Assembly (NCBI GenBank): GCA_037833965.1
Contig: AP031354.1
Coordinates: forward strand, 350,001-414,000
DNA: 64,000 nt
Origin: Marchantia polymorpha subsp. ruderalis
Taxonomy: Eukaryota > Streptophyta > Marchantiopsida > Marchantiales > Marchantiaceae
Reading direction: 5' to 3'
Shown here: positions 33,441 through 41,734 of the stretch, one piece after another
Layout: each line of letters opens with the position of its first letter
Numbering within the stretch: the first letter of the stretch is position 1
Position numbers and translations under genes: made by a program
The notes under the pieces: model-generated
Seen by the model: only the letters and a program-made list of their open reading frames with translations
The model's database searches: none
What the model was told of the DNA's origin: nothing

Positions 33441-36275
33441 ACTGTGGGACTGGGAAGGAGTGAGACGAGTCACACCGAGGGCATTGTCGACCCTAGTGAC
33501 TGTCGCGAAGTACAACTCAGTCCCGGCAAGTGCTTGAAGGTATCAAGCGCAGTGAGAGGAGACGAGCTAAGGAAAGTACAGGCATTCCTTAGCCATTATG
33601 TCGACGTCTTCGCCTGGAAGATCGAAGACATGAAGGGGATACCTGCACGGTATGGGGAACACCGTATCGATTTACTGGACGACTCGGTACCCATACGACA
33701 GCGCCAGTATCGCCTCAACCCAAAGTACTCCTTGCTAGTGAAAGAGGAGATAGATAAGTACTTGAGCGCTGGTATTATTTACCCGGTGCTCAGCAGTGAG
33801 TGGGTGTCGCCGATTGTTATCGTACCCAAGAAGTTGACGGGTAAGATACGAGTGTGTCAGGATTTCCGGAAGTTGAATGCAGCAACACGCAAGGATCATC
33901 ACCCGTTACCATTCACGGATGCCATTCTAGACCATGTCGCAGGACATGAATGTTATAGCTTCCTGGATGGGTTCTCAGGTTACAATCAGGTGTCTATCCG
34001 TGAACAGGACAAGGATAAAACTACGTTCACAACCGACTGGGGAACTTACGCATACCACAAGATGCCCTTCGGTCTGTGCAACGCGCCTGCCACCTTTCAA
34101 CGGATGATGACCAATATCTTTCAGGAACAACTGAGGAAGTTCCTGGAAATATTCATAGATGACTTCTGTGTCTTTGGGAAGCGGTCTGAACACCTAAGTC
34201 ACTTGAAGCAGACCTTCGATAAATGCAGGGAGAGCAGTTTATCACTGCATCCCGAGAAGTGCTTTTTCTTTATGACTAGTGGGATCTTGTTGGGTCATCG
34301 AGTCTCGGCAGACGGCATTGCGGTGGACGTCGAGAAGGTCAAGGTTATACTCGAGCTTGAGCCACCCACGAATCTAAGGGAGCTGCGAGCATTCCTGGGT
34401 CATGTGGGCTATTACCGAAGATTCATACACATGTATGCAATACTAGCGGCGGACCTGACCAAGTTGTTGAAGAAGGACGAGCCTTATGCTTGGGGTGCGA
34501 ACCAGCAGACAGCATTTGAAGCTCTGAAAGCAAAACTCACGACTGCTCCCGTACTAAGGAGTCCAGACTGGAATCGACCATTCCATGTTTACGTTGACAC
34601 ATCGGCATTCGCCATCGGTGTAGTACTGAGTCAAAAGGATGACAACAAAAAGGACTACCCGATCTACTTCGCGAGCCGACAGCTGTCTCTAGCAGAGCGG
34701 AAGTACACCACGACGGAGAGAGAAGCGTTGGGGATGGTGTACTCCTGTAAAAAGTTCCGTCACTACCTAATCTGCTACGAGTTTGTGTTCCATGTGGACC
34801 ACTACGCATTGCAACACCTAGTCAAGAAAGCCGACCTATCCGGTCGAATCGCCAGGTGGGTGTTGTTACTACAAGAGTTCACCTACACAGTCCAGACCAG
34901 GAAAGGGGTGCACCACGAAAATGCGGATTACTTGTCCCGATTATGGACCCAGCCGACAGAGGAGGAATTGGTGGACGATTTTCCAGATGAAGAGTTATTT
35001 CAGTTGTCTGCAGGACATGAGTCCCGCTATGCCGACCTGTATCGATATCTGCTAACCCTCCAGTGTCCCGAAGGCATGGATTTGGAACAGCGAACTGTCT
35101 TTATTCATAAGGCAGGCCCGTACCAACTCCAGCAGGGGGTTTTGTTTAAGAAGATGGCAGATGAGCGCTTATGCAGATGCCTGGAGGAATCAGAGGTACC
35201 AAGAATAGTGAGTGCGATGCATACTGAGGAGGCGGGTGGACACTATGCCACCAGGAACACGGTCACAAAGATCCTAAATGCGGGATATTGGTGGCCGACC
35301 ATGTTTAAGGATGTTTTCGATTACATCCGCAAGTGCGACAGTTGCCAGAGGACGGGGAGACCGACGCCTACAACACGCTGGCCCCTGACTCCCATCATGC
35401 CTCTAGCACCTTTCGAAAAGTGGGGTATTGACTTTGTAGGGCCGATACAACCAGTGACTAGAAGTACACGAAGGCGCTACATTCTGGTAGCAACGGACTA
35501 CGCCACCAAAATGGTAGAGGCCAGAGCCACCAGAAAGGATGATGCTGCCACAGTGGCAGCATTCTTGTTTGAGTCAATCATCACACGCTACGGATGTCCC
35601 TTAGAGCTAGTCAGCGACCGGGGCACGCATTTTCTGAATCAGATCATCGAAGACCTGACACGGTATTTCCACATCAAGCACCGGAAGACTACTCCATACA
35701 ATCCCAAGGCAAATGGACTGACGGAGAAGTCCAATGGTCTGCTGTGTAAAATACTACTCAAGGTCACGGTGAATCACGCTCACGACTGGGATACGAAGCT
35801 AGCGGCCGCTCTATGGGCGTACCGCACAGCTGAGAAGATCACGACCAAACAGACACCATACTTTCTGGTGTATGGGCAACACCCGATCCTCCCAATCGAA
35901 TTTGAAGTACCCACCCATCGAACGATGGATTTGCAGAGGATGGGCGCAGAGGAGAGTCAGCTCTACAGGTTACAGGAGGTCATGCTGCTGGATGAGAGGA
36001 GACGAGACGCCGAAGATCGCACCAGGAAAATCCAGCTCCGCCGAAAGGAGAGATACGATAAAAAGATCAAACCGGTACTCCTGCAGGCGGGTGATTTGGC
36101 ATTGCTCTACGACAGCAGGCATGCCAGATTCCCAGGCAAACTGCACCTAAGGTGGATGGGACCTTACAGGGTTGTCGAAGTCTTCCCGAATGGATCCATC
36201 CAACTTGCGGACCTGGCCGGCGATTTGTTAGGCACCCGAGTCAACGGGTGGCGGTTGAAGAAATACCACATGTGA
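33435..36275 (+). CDS. pol: Pol: reverse transcriptase, RNase H, integrase (expressed by readthrough)
   Basis: The frame opens directly after the gag stop, so the start shown is the first codon after TAG. Numbering from the GTG at 33444: RT about 65-300 with the active-site FIDDFCVFG near residue 237, and LGHVGYYRRFI. RNase H about 375-500 (VYVDTSAFAIG, TTEREALGMV). Integrase has an HHCC zinc finger near 592-635 (HYATRN, CDSCQ) and the catalytic triad Asp663, Asp725, Glu761 with the classic 35-residue spacing. The C-terminus (GPYRVVEVFPNGSI, WRLKKYHM) has no chromodomain. It copies the RNA to DNA and inserts it. The sequence looks intact, with no internal stops. Confidence 0.95.
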   Translation, partial: QLTVGLGRSETSHTEGIVDPSDCREVQLSPGKCLKVSSAVRGDELRKVQAFLSHYVDVFAWKIEDMKGIPARYGEHRIDLLDDSVPIRQRQYRLNPKYSLLVKEEIDKYLSAGIIYPVLSSEWVSPIVIVPKKLTGKIRVCQDFRKLNAATRKDHHPLPFTDAILDHVAGHECYSFLDGFSGYNQVSIREQDKDKTTFTTDWGTYAYHKMPFGLCNAPATFQRMMTNIFQEQLRKFLEIFIDDFCVFGKRSEHLSHLKQTFDKCRESSLSLHPEKCFFFMTSGILLGHRVSADGIAVDVEKVKVILELEPPTNLRELRAFLGHVGYYRRFIHMYAILAADLTKLLKKDEPYAWGANQQTAFEALKAKLTTAPVLRSPDWNRPFHVYVDTSAFAIGVVLSQKDDNKKDYPIYFASRQLSLAERKYTTTEREALGMVYSCKKFRHYLICYEFVFHVDHYALQHLVKKADLSGRIARWVLLLQEFTYTVQTRKGVHHENADYLSRLWTQPTEEELVDDFPDEELFQLSAGHESRYADLYRYLLTLQCPEGMDLEQRTVFIHKAGPYQLQQGVLFKKMADERLCRCLEESEVPRIVSAMHTEEAGGHYATRNTVTKILNAGYWWPTMFKDVFDYIRKCDSCQRTGRPTPTTRWPLTPIMPLAPFEKWGIDFVGPIQPVTRSTRRRYILVATDYATKMVEARATRKDDAATVAAFLFESIITRYGCPLELVSDRGTHFLNQIIEDLTRYFHIKHRKTTPYNPKANGLTEKSNGLLCKILLKVTVNHAHDWDTKLAAALWAYRTAEKITTKQTPYFLVYGQHPILPIEFEVPTHRTMDLQRMGAEESQLYRLQEVMLLDERRRDAEDRTRKIQLRRKERYDKKIKPVLLQAGDLALLYDSRHARFPGKLHLRWMGPYRVVEVFPNGSIQLADLAGDLLGTRVNGWRLKKYHM

Positions 36276-36312
36276 GTGTTCGCGTGGGCGCTCACAATTG
36301 AGGAGGGGGGCA
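36276..36312 (+). other. 3' untranslated gap with polypurine tract
   Basis: GAGGAGGGGGG (36300-36310) plus CA immediately precedes the TG of the 3' LTR. This is the expected primer for plus-strand DNA synthesis. Confidence 0.9.
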
Positions 36313-36622
36313 TGTGGTACCCCACTTTTGGCAATTTTGAGGAAATTAAAACATTTTTGGAAAACTGTACCCTGGCAACATTGTAAATAGCCTTCGGTAC
36401 ATCAAAACAGAGTGAATCCGGAAGATCGCGGGGATTCTCGAGGGATCTTATAGAATCTGGGATTTGGGGTGCCGCAGCAAGCACAGGCACCACCCTCCCT
36501 GCGAGTTCCGCAGTTAGGATCTCTACGGCGCAAGGCGCAAAATCCGCCTTCGGAGGTTGCGTCCGCGGCTGTAGGGAAACCCCCCGTAATTAGGTAAACC
36601 CTCGGGCGCCTTGACCAAGTTA

Positions 36623-36690
36623 GGGTCTCGTTGGAAAGAGCTCGACGCGCTGATTCTAACGAGCCCAAGAACGCTTGGAACGGACGAGGA
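36623..36690 (+). promoter_or_regulatory. Conserved U3 module, 3' LTR copy
   Basis: Same block as at 25441-25508. Confidence 0.4.
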
Positions 36691-37122
36691 CTTAGGGAGT
36701 TATCGCTACTGGAAGAAACGGAGGCGGTCGCCTTCGGCGGAAGGATTTCGCCACCGGCGCGAATTCCGCCTACGCGGAAGGGGGAATCAAATTTTGTCCT
36801 ATGCGCGGACGAAGGCGTTCGCCTGAGCACAGGCAAAGTAGGGTTAGGGAAGGCGCGAAGTCCGCCTACGCACAGGCGAACGCCTGTGCACAGGCACTTC
36901 GGCGTCGGCGGAAAATCCGCCTTGGGCCCTAGAAATGCGCCTTGTGAGGTAGAAAGTGTACGGCGCCTTCCGCGCCAGCGCGGCGCCACGTACGGCCGCC
37001 AGAGTAATCCCATCGGTACGGACCGTGCGGACGGCACGGGTGGATGCGCTCTTGGACGGACGGAGTTGCGGCGGCGGAAGCGCCGACGGAGAGACAAGGA
37101 ACGGACAGACTGGACGGAGACG

Positions 37123-37138
37123 GCTGACCACGGTCAAC
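37123..37138. promoter_or_regulatory. W-box-type half palindrome in 3' LTR U3
   Basis: Identical to 25941-25956. It lies between the pol stop and the start of the 3' U3 ORF, where a promoter for a separate mRNA could sit. Confidence 0.35.
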
Positions 37139-37533
37139 GCCTTCCGCGCCAGCGCAGCGCCGCGGACGGAATTCGCCTGTGCACAGGAGGATGTTCAAGT
37201 TCCGCACCGGCGGAGGATCCGCCGAGGCTCCTGCCTGCGCACAGGCAGGAGTTGAATTTTTGTCCGATATGCGGACACACGCGTCAAGGCAGAAGGAGAT
37301 TGGCCGAGGGGCGGTACGAACAAGTGTACCGCGCAAGGCGGAAAACTCGCCTTCGGCGCTACGCCCCCATGTCCGCAGGGCGACACGCTCGCGGAGTTCA
37401 AATACGCCAATTCGAGCGTGAGAGTTTAATCGACGACGGCGGAGCGTGAAGCCGCGCGTGAGAGCGAAGACCGTTCCAGCGTACAGCCGGCGCGGCCATC
37501 AAGTGAGACGTTCTTCACGACCAAGAGCCGACC

Positions 37534-40500
37534 ATGACCTTCGACCGGGCGGCGGAGAGCGTCCCATTCTTGAATTCGAGATTCCAATCTCTTGTGCGCG
37601 CTGCGCGCATCCATCTGCTGGCTGCGGACCATTCTCGACGTCGTCACACAGGAGATTTCTTGCTGATTGAGGGAGAAGTGAGTACGCGTGATTTGGAATT
37701 GAGAGCGATTAGAGTTTGCCGAGAGAGAAAGAAACGCGGACAGTGCGGAAGTAGAATGAGCGGGCGAGCGAACCCCAGGAACGCAATGGCGAGACCGAGC
37801 AGATTGCGGATGGTGCCACTTCGCCTGCCGCAGAACGGGCTGCGCGCTTTCGAAGAGCGCTTGATAGCAAGAAAGCTCGATTTCTTGTTATGGGGATGGA
37901 ATTACATCTGCGCGAATATGGTGCGCGAGTGGCTAGAGCCACAGGGACCACCCTCGCGCGGATTGCGTCCGCATGTTGACCGGTGGACAGTCCAAGATTG
38001 GGCGCAGGCGTTGGGAAGATGTGCTGGCATGCCAGGGCATCTCCTTTTCGACAGTGAGAGCATCAAGGTGACCAAGCAAGAAGAGGCGCAATTTGTGGAG
38101 CTGTTCAAGACCGGGAGGTCTACCAAGAATGGGTACAGGACCCGTGATTACAAGGATCGATTTCGCCGGACTTTGTCCGCGGCGCTGATGCAATTACTGC
38201 AGCCGCACCGCGCCTGCTACATCACATTGTGGCAGGTCTCTTTTGTGGAGTGCGTCATCGAGGGAACTCCAATTCACTGGGCGAGCATCCTGCACAGGGT
38301 GATGCGACAGCACGCGTTTGAGGAGAAGGGGGGAACTCTAAACCATCTTTCTCCTTTCCTCATCAATTTTTATCGACAGCGAAATTGTTTGACAGCGGCG
38401 GAGCTTGAACATTTTCCGCCATTGTCCATCGACCATCCCGGGAAGTATGTGCGGGAGAACGAGGTCGACACTGACGCAGAGGAGTCCCCGACTTCTACCC
38501 CATCAAGACGGAGAGACGAAGGGAGACACACCCCTGCAGCGCGAGTGCCGCGGAAGCGGCGATGGAGGGAAGAGTCCGAAGAGGAGCAGCATCAAGAACT
38601 CTCTGCTCCCATTCGACCGCGGCCGCTGTGCGAGCCATACAGCCGGCCGAAGCAGAAGGCACGCAGACTGGTGTTGCCAGCTGACAGTGCAGACACGGCG
38701 ACGATTGCGACGGAGATAGGAAGTGCGTCGCCGGAGAGGCGAGAGGAAGCGCGGACGACCGCAGGAGCGACGGGCCACGCTGCAACCTCGTCGGGAGAGA
38801 GGCCGCCTACGGGCCAAGGGCCTCCGGAGTTACCACGTGCGATGCGGACAGAGGTTCCGTTTGCGCACAGGCGAACCTCCGCGGACGGACGAGCCTCCGC
38901 GGACCGGCGAACACAAGTGGACGTGGATCTACGCTTACGCGTGGGAAGGAGCAGTCCGCCTGTGCACAGGCGCTCGCCTGTGCACAGGTCGCCTGTGCAC
39001 AGGCGCTCGCCTGTGCACAGGTCGCCTGTGCACAGGTCACCTGTGCACAGAACACCTCCGCACGTGCCGCCTGTGCACAGGCAAGAATCACCCCCGTTCC
39101 AACGTAGGAAGGGGAAGGAGCCGGCGGAAGAACCGCCTACGAGACACCGGCCCTCGGGGCCAGACCCTCCGGCGCACCACGCGCCGCAATTCGCGCCTTC
39201 GGCGCCAGGGCCTTCGAGCCGAGGGTATACGAGCAGAGAGCGTGCGGAGGCCGCACCATCGGCGGGAAGTCCGCCGATAGATGCGCCTTCGGCGGTAGGG
39301 CCTATAGGCCGAGGAACATCGGGCGTGCGGCCCCCGGCCATGTCGCCTTCGGCGATAGATGTCCGCGGCGCTACGCCTGCGGCGGACAAGGCGCCGGCAA
39401 ATGCGCCTGCGCACGGGCCGGGCACAGCCCCCACGGACCGATCGAGGGAGCAGCAGACGGAAGAGCGGAGTGACTGTCCGCGGGACGACATCTCGATGCG
39501 CGATGCGCAATCCAACCCCGCGCAGCCACCCTCCGCTCGATCGCCTTCGGCGACGGACGACGGCGACAGAGAGAATGCGGGAGGCAATCAACAAGTAAGC
39601 GACGGGGATGCCGCGCGGGTACATTCGCCTTCCGCCTTAGACATTTTGGCGACGAGCAGCGAGGCCGCAGCCGTGCCTTCGCAAGCAGCACACGTCGAGG
39701 ACGTGCAGCCCCACTCGGGGCAGTCGCCGACGCATTCAATGGCGACTGAAATTCTCCACTCGGATGATGACGACGGAGGCTCCACGGAAGAAATGTCAGG
39801 AGCAGGAGACACCGAGGAGGAGGAGGAGGAAATTGTTGGAGCGCCGGCGGCGGCGCTCTCTGAGCAGGTGATTCCGTTGCTGCGGTACTTGGATCGCAAG
39901 GTCGATAAATACGCCGACCCACTCCAGCCGGGATCTTACATCGAGTTAGTGCGCAGGAGGACTCGCACTAAAGTCCACACCAGCAAGCTATTAGCTAGAG
40001 TGGACCAGGAGTTGAGGGACTTGAAGGAGAAGCATGAGTGCTTGTGGGGACAGTACAAGCTTAATCAGAAATTCTACAAGCACTCCGAGAAGATGAAGGA
40101 TGAGAAACTGGGCGAGCTCACCAAGGAGCAGGTGAAGGTCAAGGAAGCACTCGATTTTGAGCAGGCCCAGAATCGGATTTTGTCAGAGGAGCTCGTGCGA
40201 CAGACGCGGTTGTTGGAACAATGTCAGCTCGCACGGCAGGCGGATGAAGAATTAATCCGCAGTCTGCAGTCAGAGTGTGGCGAATTGAGGGCGCAACGTG
40301 CTGAAGCCGAATCGCAATTAGTGACGATTGAAGAGGATCGCAGGAAGGAGGCGGATCGCACGAAGGTGGAGACGGCGAGGCGAGTCGCCCACTGTCTCAA
40401 GGGCTACGCCCACTGGGAAGTGAAGGCGCAGGAGAAACTCACACTGCGTGAGTTTGAATTGCGCGCAGCCGGGTTGTTGTCAGGCGACAGTAGGAGTCGG

Positions 40501-40719
40501 CGGAAGGTAGCAAAGAAGCTCGAGGCCTTTCTGTCGAAGGCACAGGATACCATGTCCGCCCTCGAGGGGGAGGTGTCCGCGGCGTTGCAGCGGTTGGGAC
40601 TGCGCAGTCGAGCGGAAGAGTGGCAGGGTAGAGAGTTAGTGCGCGGCAGTCGGCCGCGTAGGAGACGTAGTACAGGTTCCGCGGAGTGTAGTGTAGCGTG
40701 GTTCCGTGCAGGCGTGTAG
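37534..40719 (+). CDS. LTR-encoded (U3) protein, 1061 aa, 3' LTR copy
   Basis: It is the same protein as the 5' LTR copy with 11 extra residues from an in-frame 33-bp duplication in the SPVHR repeat, and one Ser-to-Gly change near the C-terminus. Both copies are intact. It lies 1258 nt downstream of the pol stop and wholly upstream of the LTR TATA box (40756). It would therefore be carried on full genomic RNA as the third and last ORF, the position used by env-like genes in Athila and by U3 genes such as sag in MMTV. It would need its own promoter, splicing or internal initiation. The coiled coil and N-terminal domain suggest oligomerisation or nucleic-acid/protein contact, but no activity can be read from the sequence. 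Confidence 0.82.
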   Translation: MTFDRAAESVPFLNSRFQSLVRAARIHLLAADHSRRRHTGDFLLIEGEVSTRDLELRAIRVCRERKKRGQCGSRMSGRANPRNAMARPSRLRMVPLRLPQNGLRAFEERLIARKLDFLLWGWNYICANMVREWLEPQGPPSRGLRPHVDRWTVQDWAQALGRCAGMPGHLLFDSESIKVTKQEEAQFVELFKTGRSTKNGYRTRDYKDRFRRTLSAALMQLLQPHRACYITLWQVSFVECVIEGTPIHWASILHRVMRQHAFEEKGGTLNHLSPFLINFYRQRNCLTAAELEHFPPLSIDHPGKYVRENEVDTDAEESPTSTPSRRRDEGRHTPAARVPRKRRWREESEEEQHQELSAPIRPRPLCEPYSRPKQKARRLVLPADSADTATIATEIGSASPERREEARTTAGATGHAATSSGERPPTGQGPPELPRAMRTEVPFAHRRTSADGRASADRRTQVDVDLRLRVGRSSPPVHRRSPVHRSPVHRRSPVHRSPVHRSPVHRTPPHVPPVHRQESPPFQRRKGKEPAEEPPTRHRPSGPDPPAHHAPQFAPSAPGPSSRGYTSRERAEAAPSAGSPPIDAPSAVGPIGRGTSGVRPPAMSPSAIDVRGATPAADKAPANAPAHGPGTAPTDRSREQQTEERSDCPRDDISMRDAQSNPAQPPSARSPSATDDGDRENAGGNQQVSDGDAARVHSPSALDILATSSEAAAVPSQAAHVEDVQPHSGQSPTHSMATEILHSDDDDGGSTEEMSGAGDTEEEEEEIVGAPAAALSEQVIPLLRYLDRKVDKYADPLQPGSYIELVRRRTRTKVHTSKLLARVDQELRDLKEKHECLWGQYKLNQKFYKHSEKMKDEKLGELTKEQVKVKEALDFEQAQNRILSEELVRQTRLLEQCQLARQADEELIRSLQSECGELRAQRAEAESQLVTIEEDRRKEADRTKVETARRVAHCLKGYAHWEVKAQEKLTLREFELRAAGLLSGDSRSRRKVAKKLEAFLSKAQDTMSALEGEVSAALQRLGLRSRAEEWQGRELVRGSRPRRRRSTGSAECSVAWFRAGV

Positions 40720-40755
40720 CGTAGTGCAGTGTAGTGTTAGTTAGGATTTAGAAGG

Positions 40756-40765
40756 TATAAAATAG
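40756..40765 (+). promoter_or_regulatory. TATA box of the 3' LTR
   Basis: TATAAAATAG, the same as in the 5' LTR. In the 3' LTR it marks the start of R, where the genomic RNA should be polyadenylated. I saw no AATAAA in the tail. Confidence 0.6.
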
Positions 40766-41510
40766 TTCCAGGCGTTTTGCCTGGGGTTCTTTCCCATCAG
40801 AAGTATAGATCAGGAACCCATTTCCTTTGCGTGTTTGTGTCCTTGAGTTCTGTCACCACGCACGAGGAGTTACAACTTAGCGTTCCGCATTTTGTAGCTG
40901 AAGGCCTTCGGCCGAATGTTCAGAGCTAGTACATTGGTTAGAGACTTGAGTAGTTCGGATCTGCACCTGCGGGTGACTGCCGATGCTCAGAGCCAGTGAC
41001 TAGTTAGATACTTGAACAGTTTCGCCCCTACACCTTCGAGTGTTTCTTTCTGATTGTACTCCTTGGGATTTTTCCCCTGAATGCCAAAGTGAAGTTTTGC
41101 TACTTCGTGTAAGCCTTGGTTGTAAATTCAGGTTACGCTGCAGCAGGTGCCTTGAGGGTAACCCCTGTAGTAGTTCTGGGAATGACAAGTGCCTGAGAAT
41201 TCAAACTCTTCAATAGACTGTTGTTGTGCTACTGGAATGTTTCTCAGTGAGTCCTTCAGTGTGGACCTGTGTTCTCTGCGCGTTTTGTGAGTTGAGAGTG
41301 TTGTTCACCGCGTCTGAGTGACTTCGATCCGAAGTAGGCAGTCCAAACCGGGTTTCCTACACTAGCAGCAAGCTAGTGGAAGTGTTGTAAAAGCCGGAGT
41401 TGGAAGTCACTACCCGCAGCTTCGCAGAGTGTACTCTTGAGAGACTTTCCCCCCTGAAATCTTGAAGTAGAGGTCCTAACGGATCTCTGGGTTGTGTTTC
41501 TGTAGTTTCA

Positions 41511-41531
41511 GGTGTGTGTGTGTGTGTGTGT
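41511..41531. repeat. (GT)10 tract in 3' LTR tail
   Basis: Counterpart of 30298-30319, two bases shorter. Confidence 0.9.
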
Positions 41532-41729
41532 TACGCTGCACTGTGCGACCTCCGAGTGCGCTCCGAGTGGACACTTGCAGTATTTCTGGGAGTGACAGTC
41601 GCCTGAGAATTCAAACTCCTCAATAGTCTGTTAAAACGTGACACTTTGTACCCTGTGTGTTCCTCTGTCCCTGTGGATTCGACCTTTCTACCACTATATT
41701 GCAGTTTTAGCCTTTAGTGGGTTATTACA

Positions 41730-41734
41730 TGTCT
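41730..41734 (+). repeat. Target-site duplication TGTCT, right copy
   Basis: It follows the CA end of the 3' LTR and is identical to 25126-25130. The interrupted minus-strand LTR resumes right after it. Confidence 0.92.

Larger units (their letters stand above)
25131..41729 (+). mobile_element. Intact 16.6-kb Ty3/Gypsy retrotransposon with ORF-bearing LTRs
   Basis: It is complete: matching 5-bp duplication TGTCT, TG...CA LTR ends, a PBS matching tRNA-Asp, gag-pro, pol and a polypurine tract. The two LTRs are 5386 and 5417 bp and the interior is 5796 bp. By eye the LTRs differ at three positions (26825/38007 region, 29409/40627 region and 30466/41676 region), plus a 33-bp duplication and a 2-bp GT difference, so insertion was recent. 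The RT-RNase H-integrase order and the absence of a chromodomain place it in the Athila/Tat-like side of Ty3/Gypsy. The unusual part is the U3-encoded protein, present twice and intact in both LTRs. Confidence 0.95.
36313..41729 (+). repeat. 3' LTR of the intact element (5417 bp)
   Basis: Same termini and layout as the 5' LTR. It is 31 bp longer: a 33-bp tandem duplication within the CTGTGCACAGG array of the ORF (near 39000) and a GT tract shorter by 2 bp. Confidence 0.95.
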
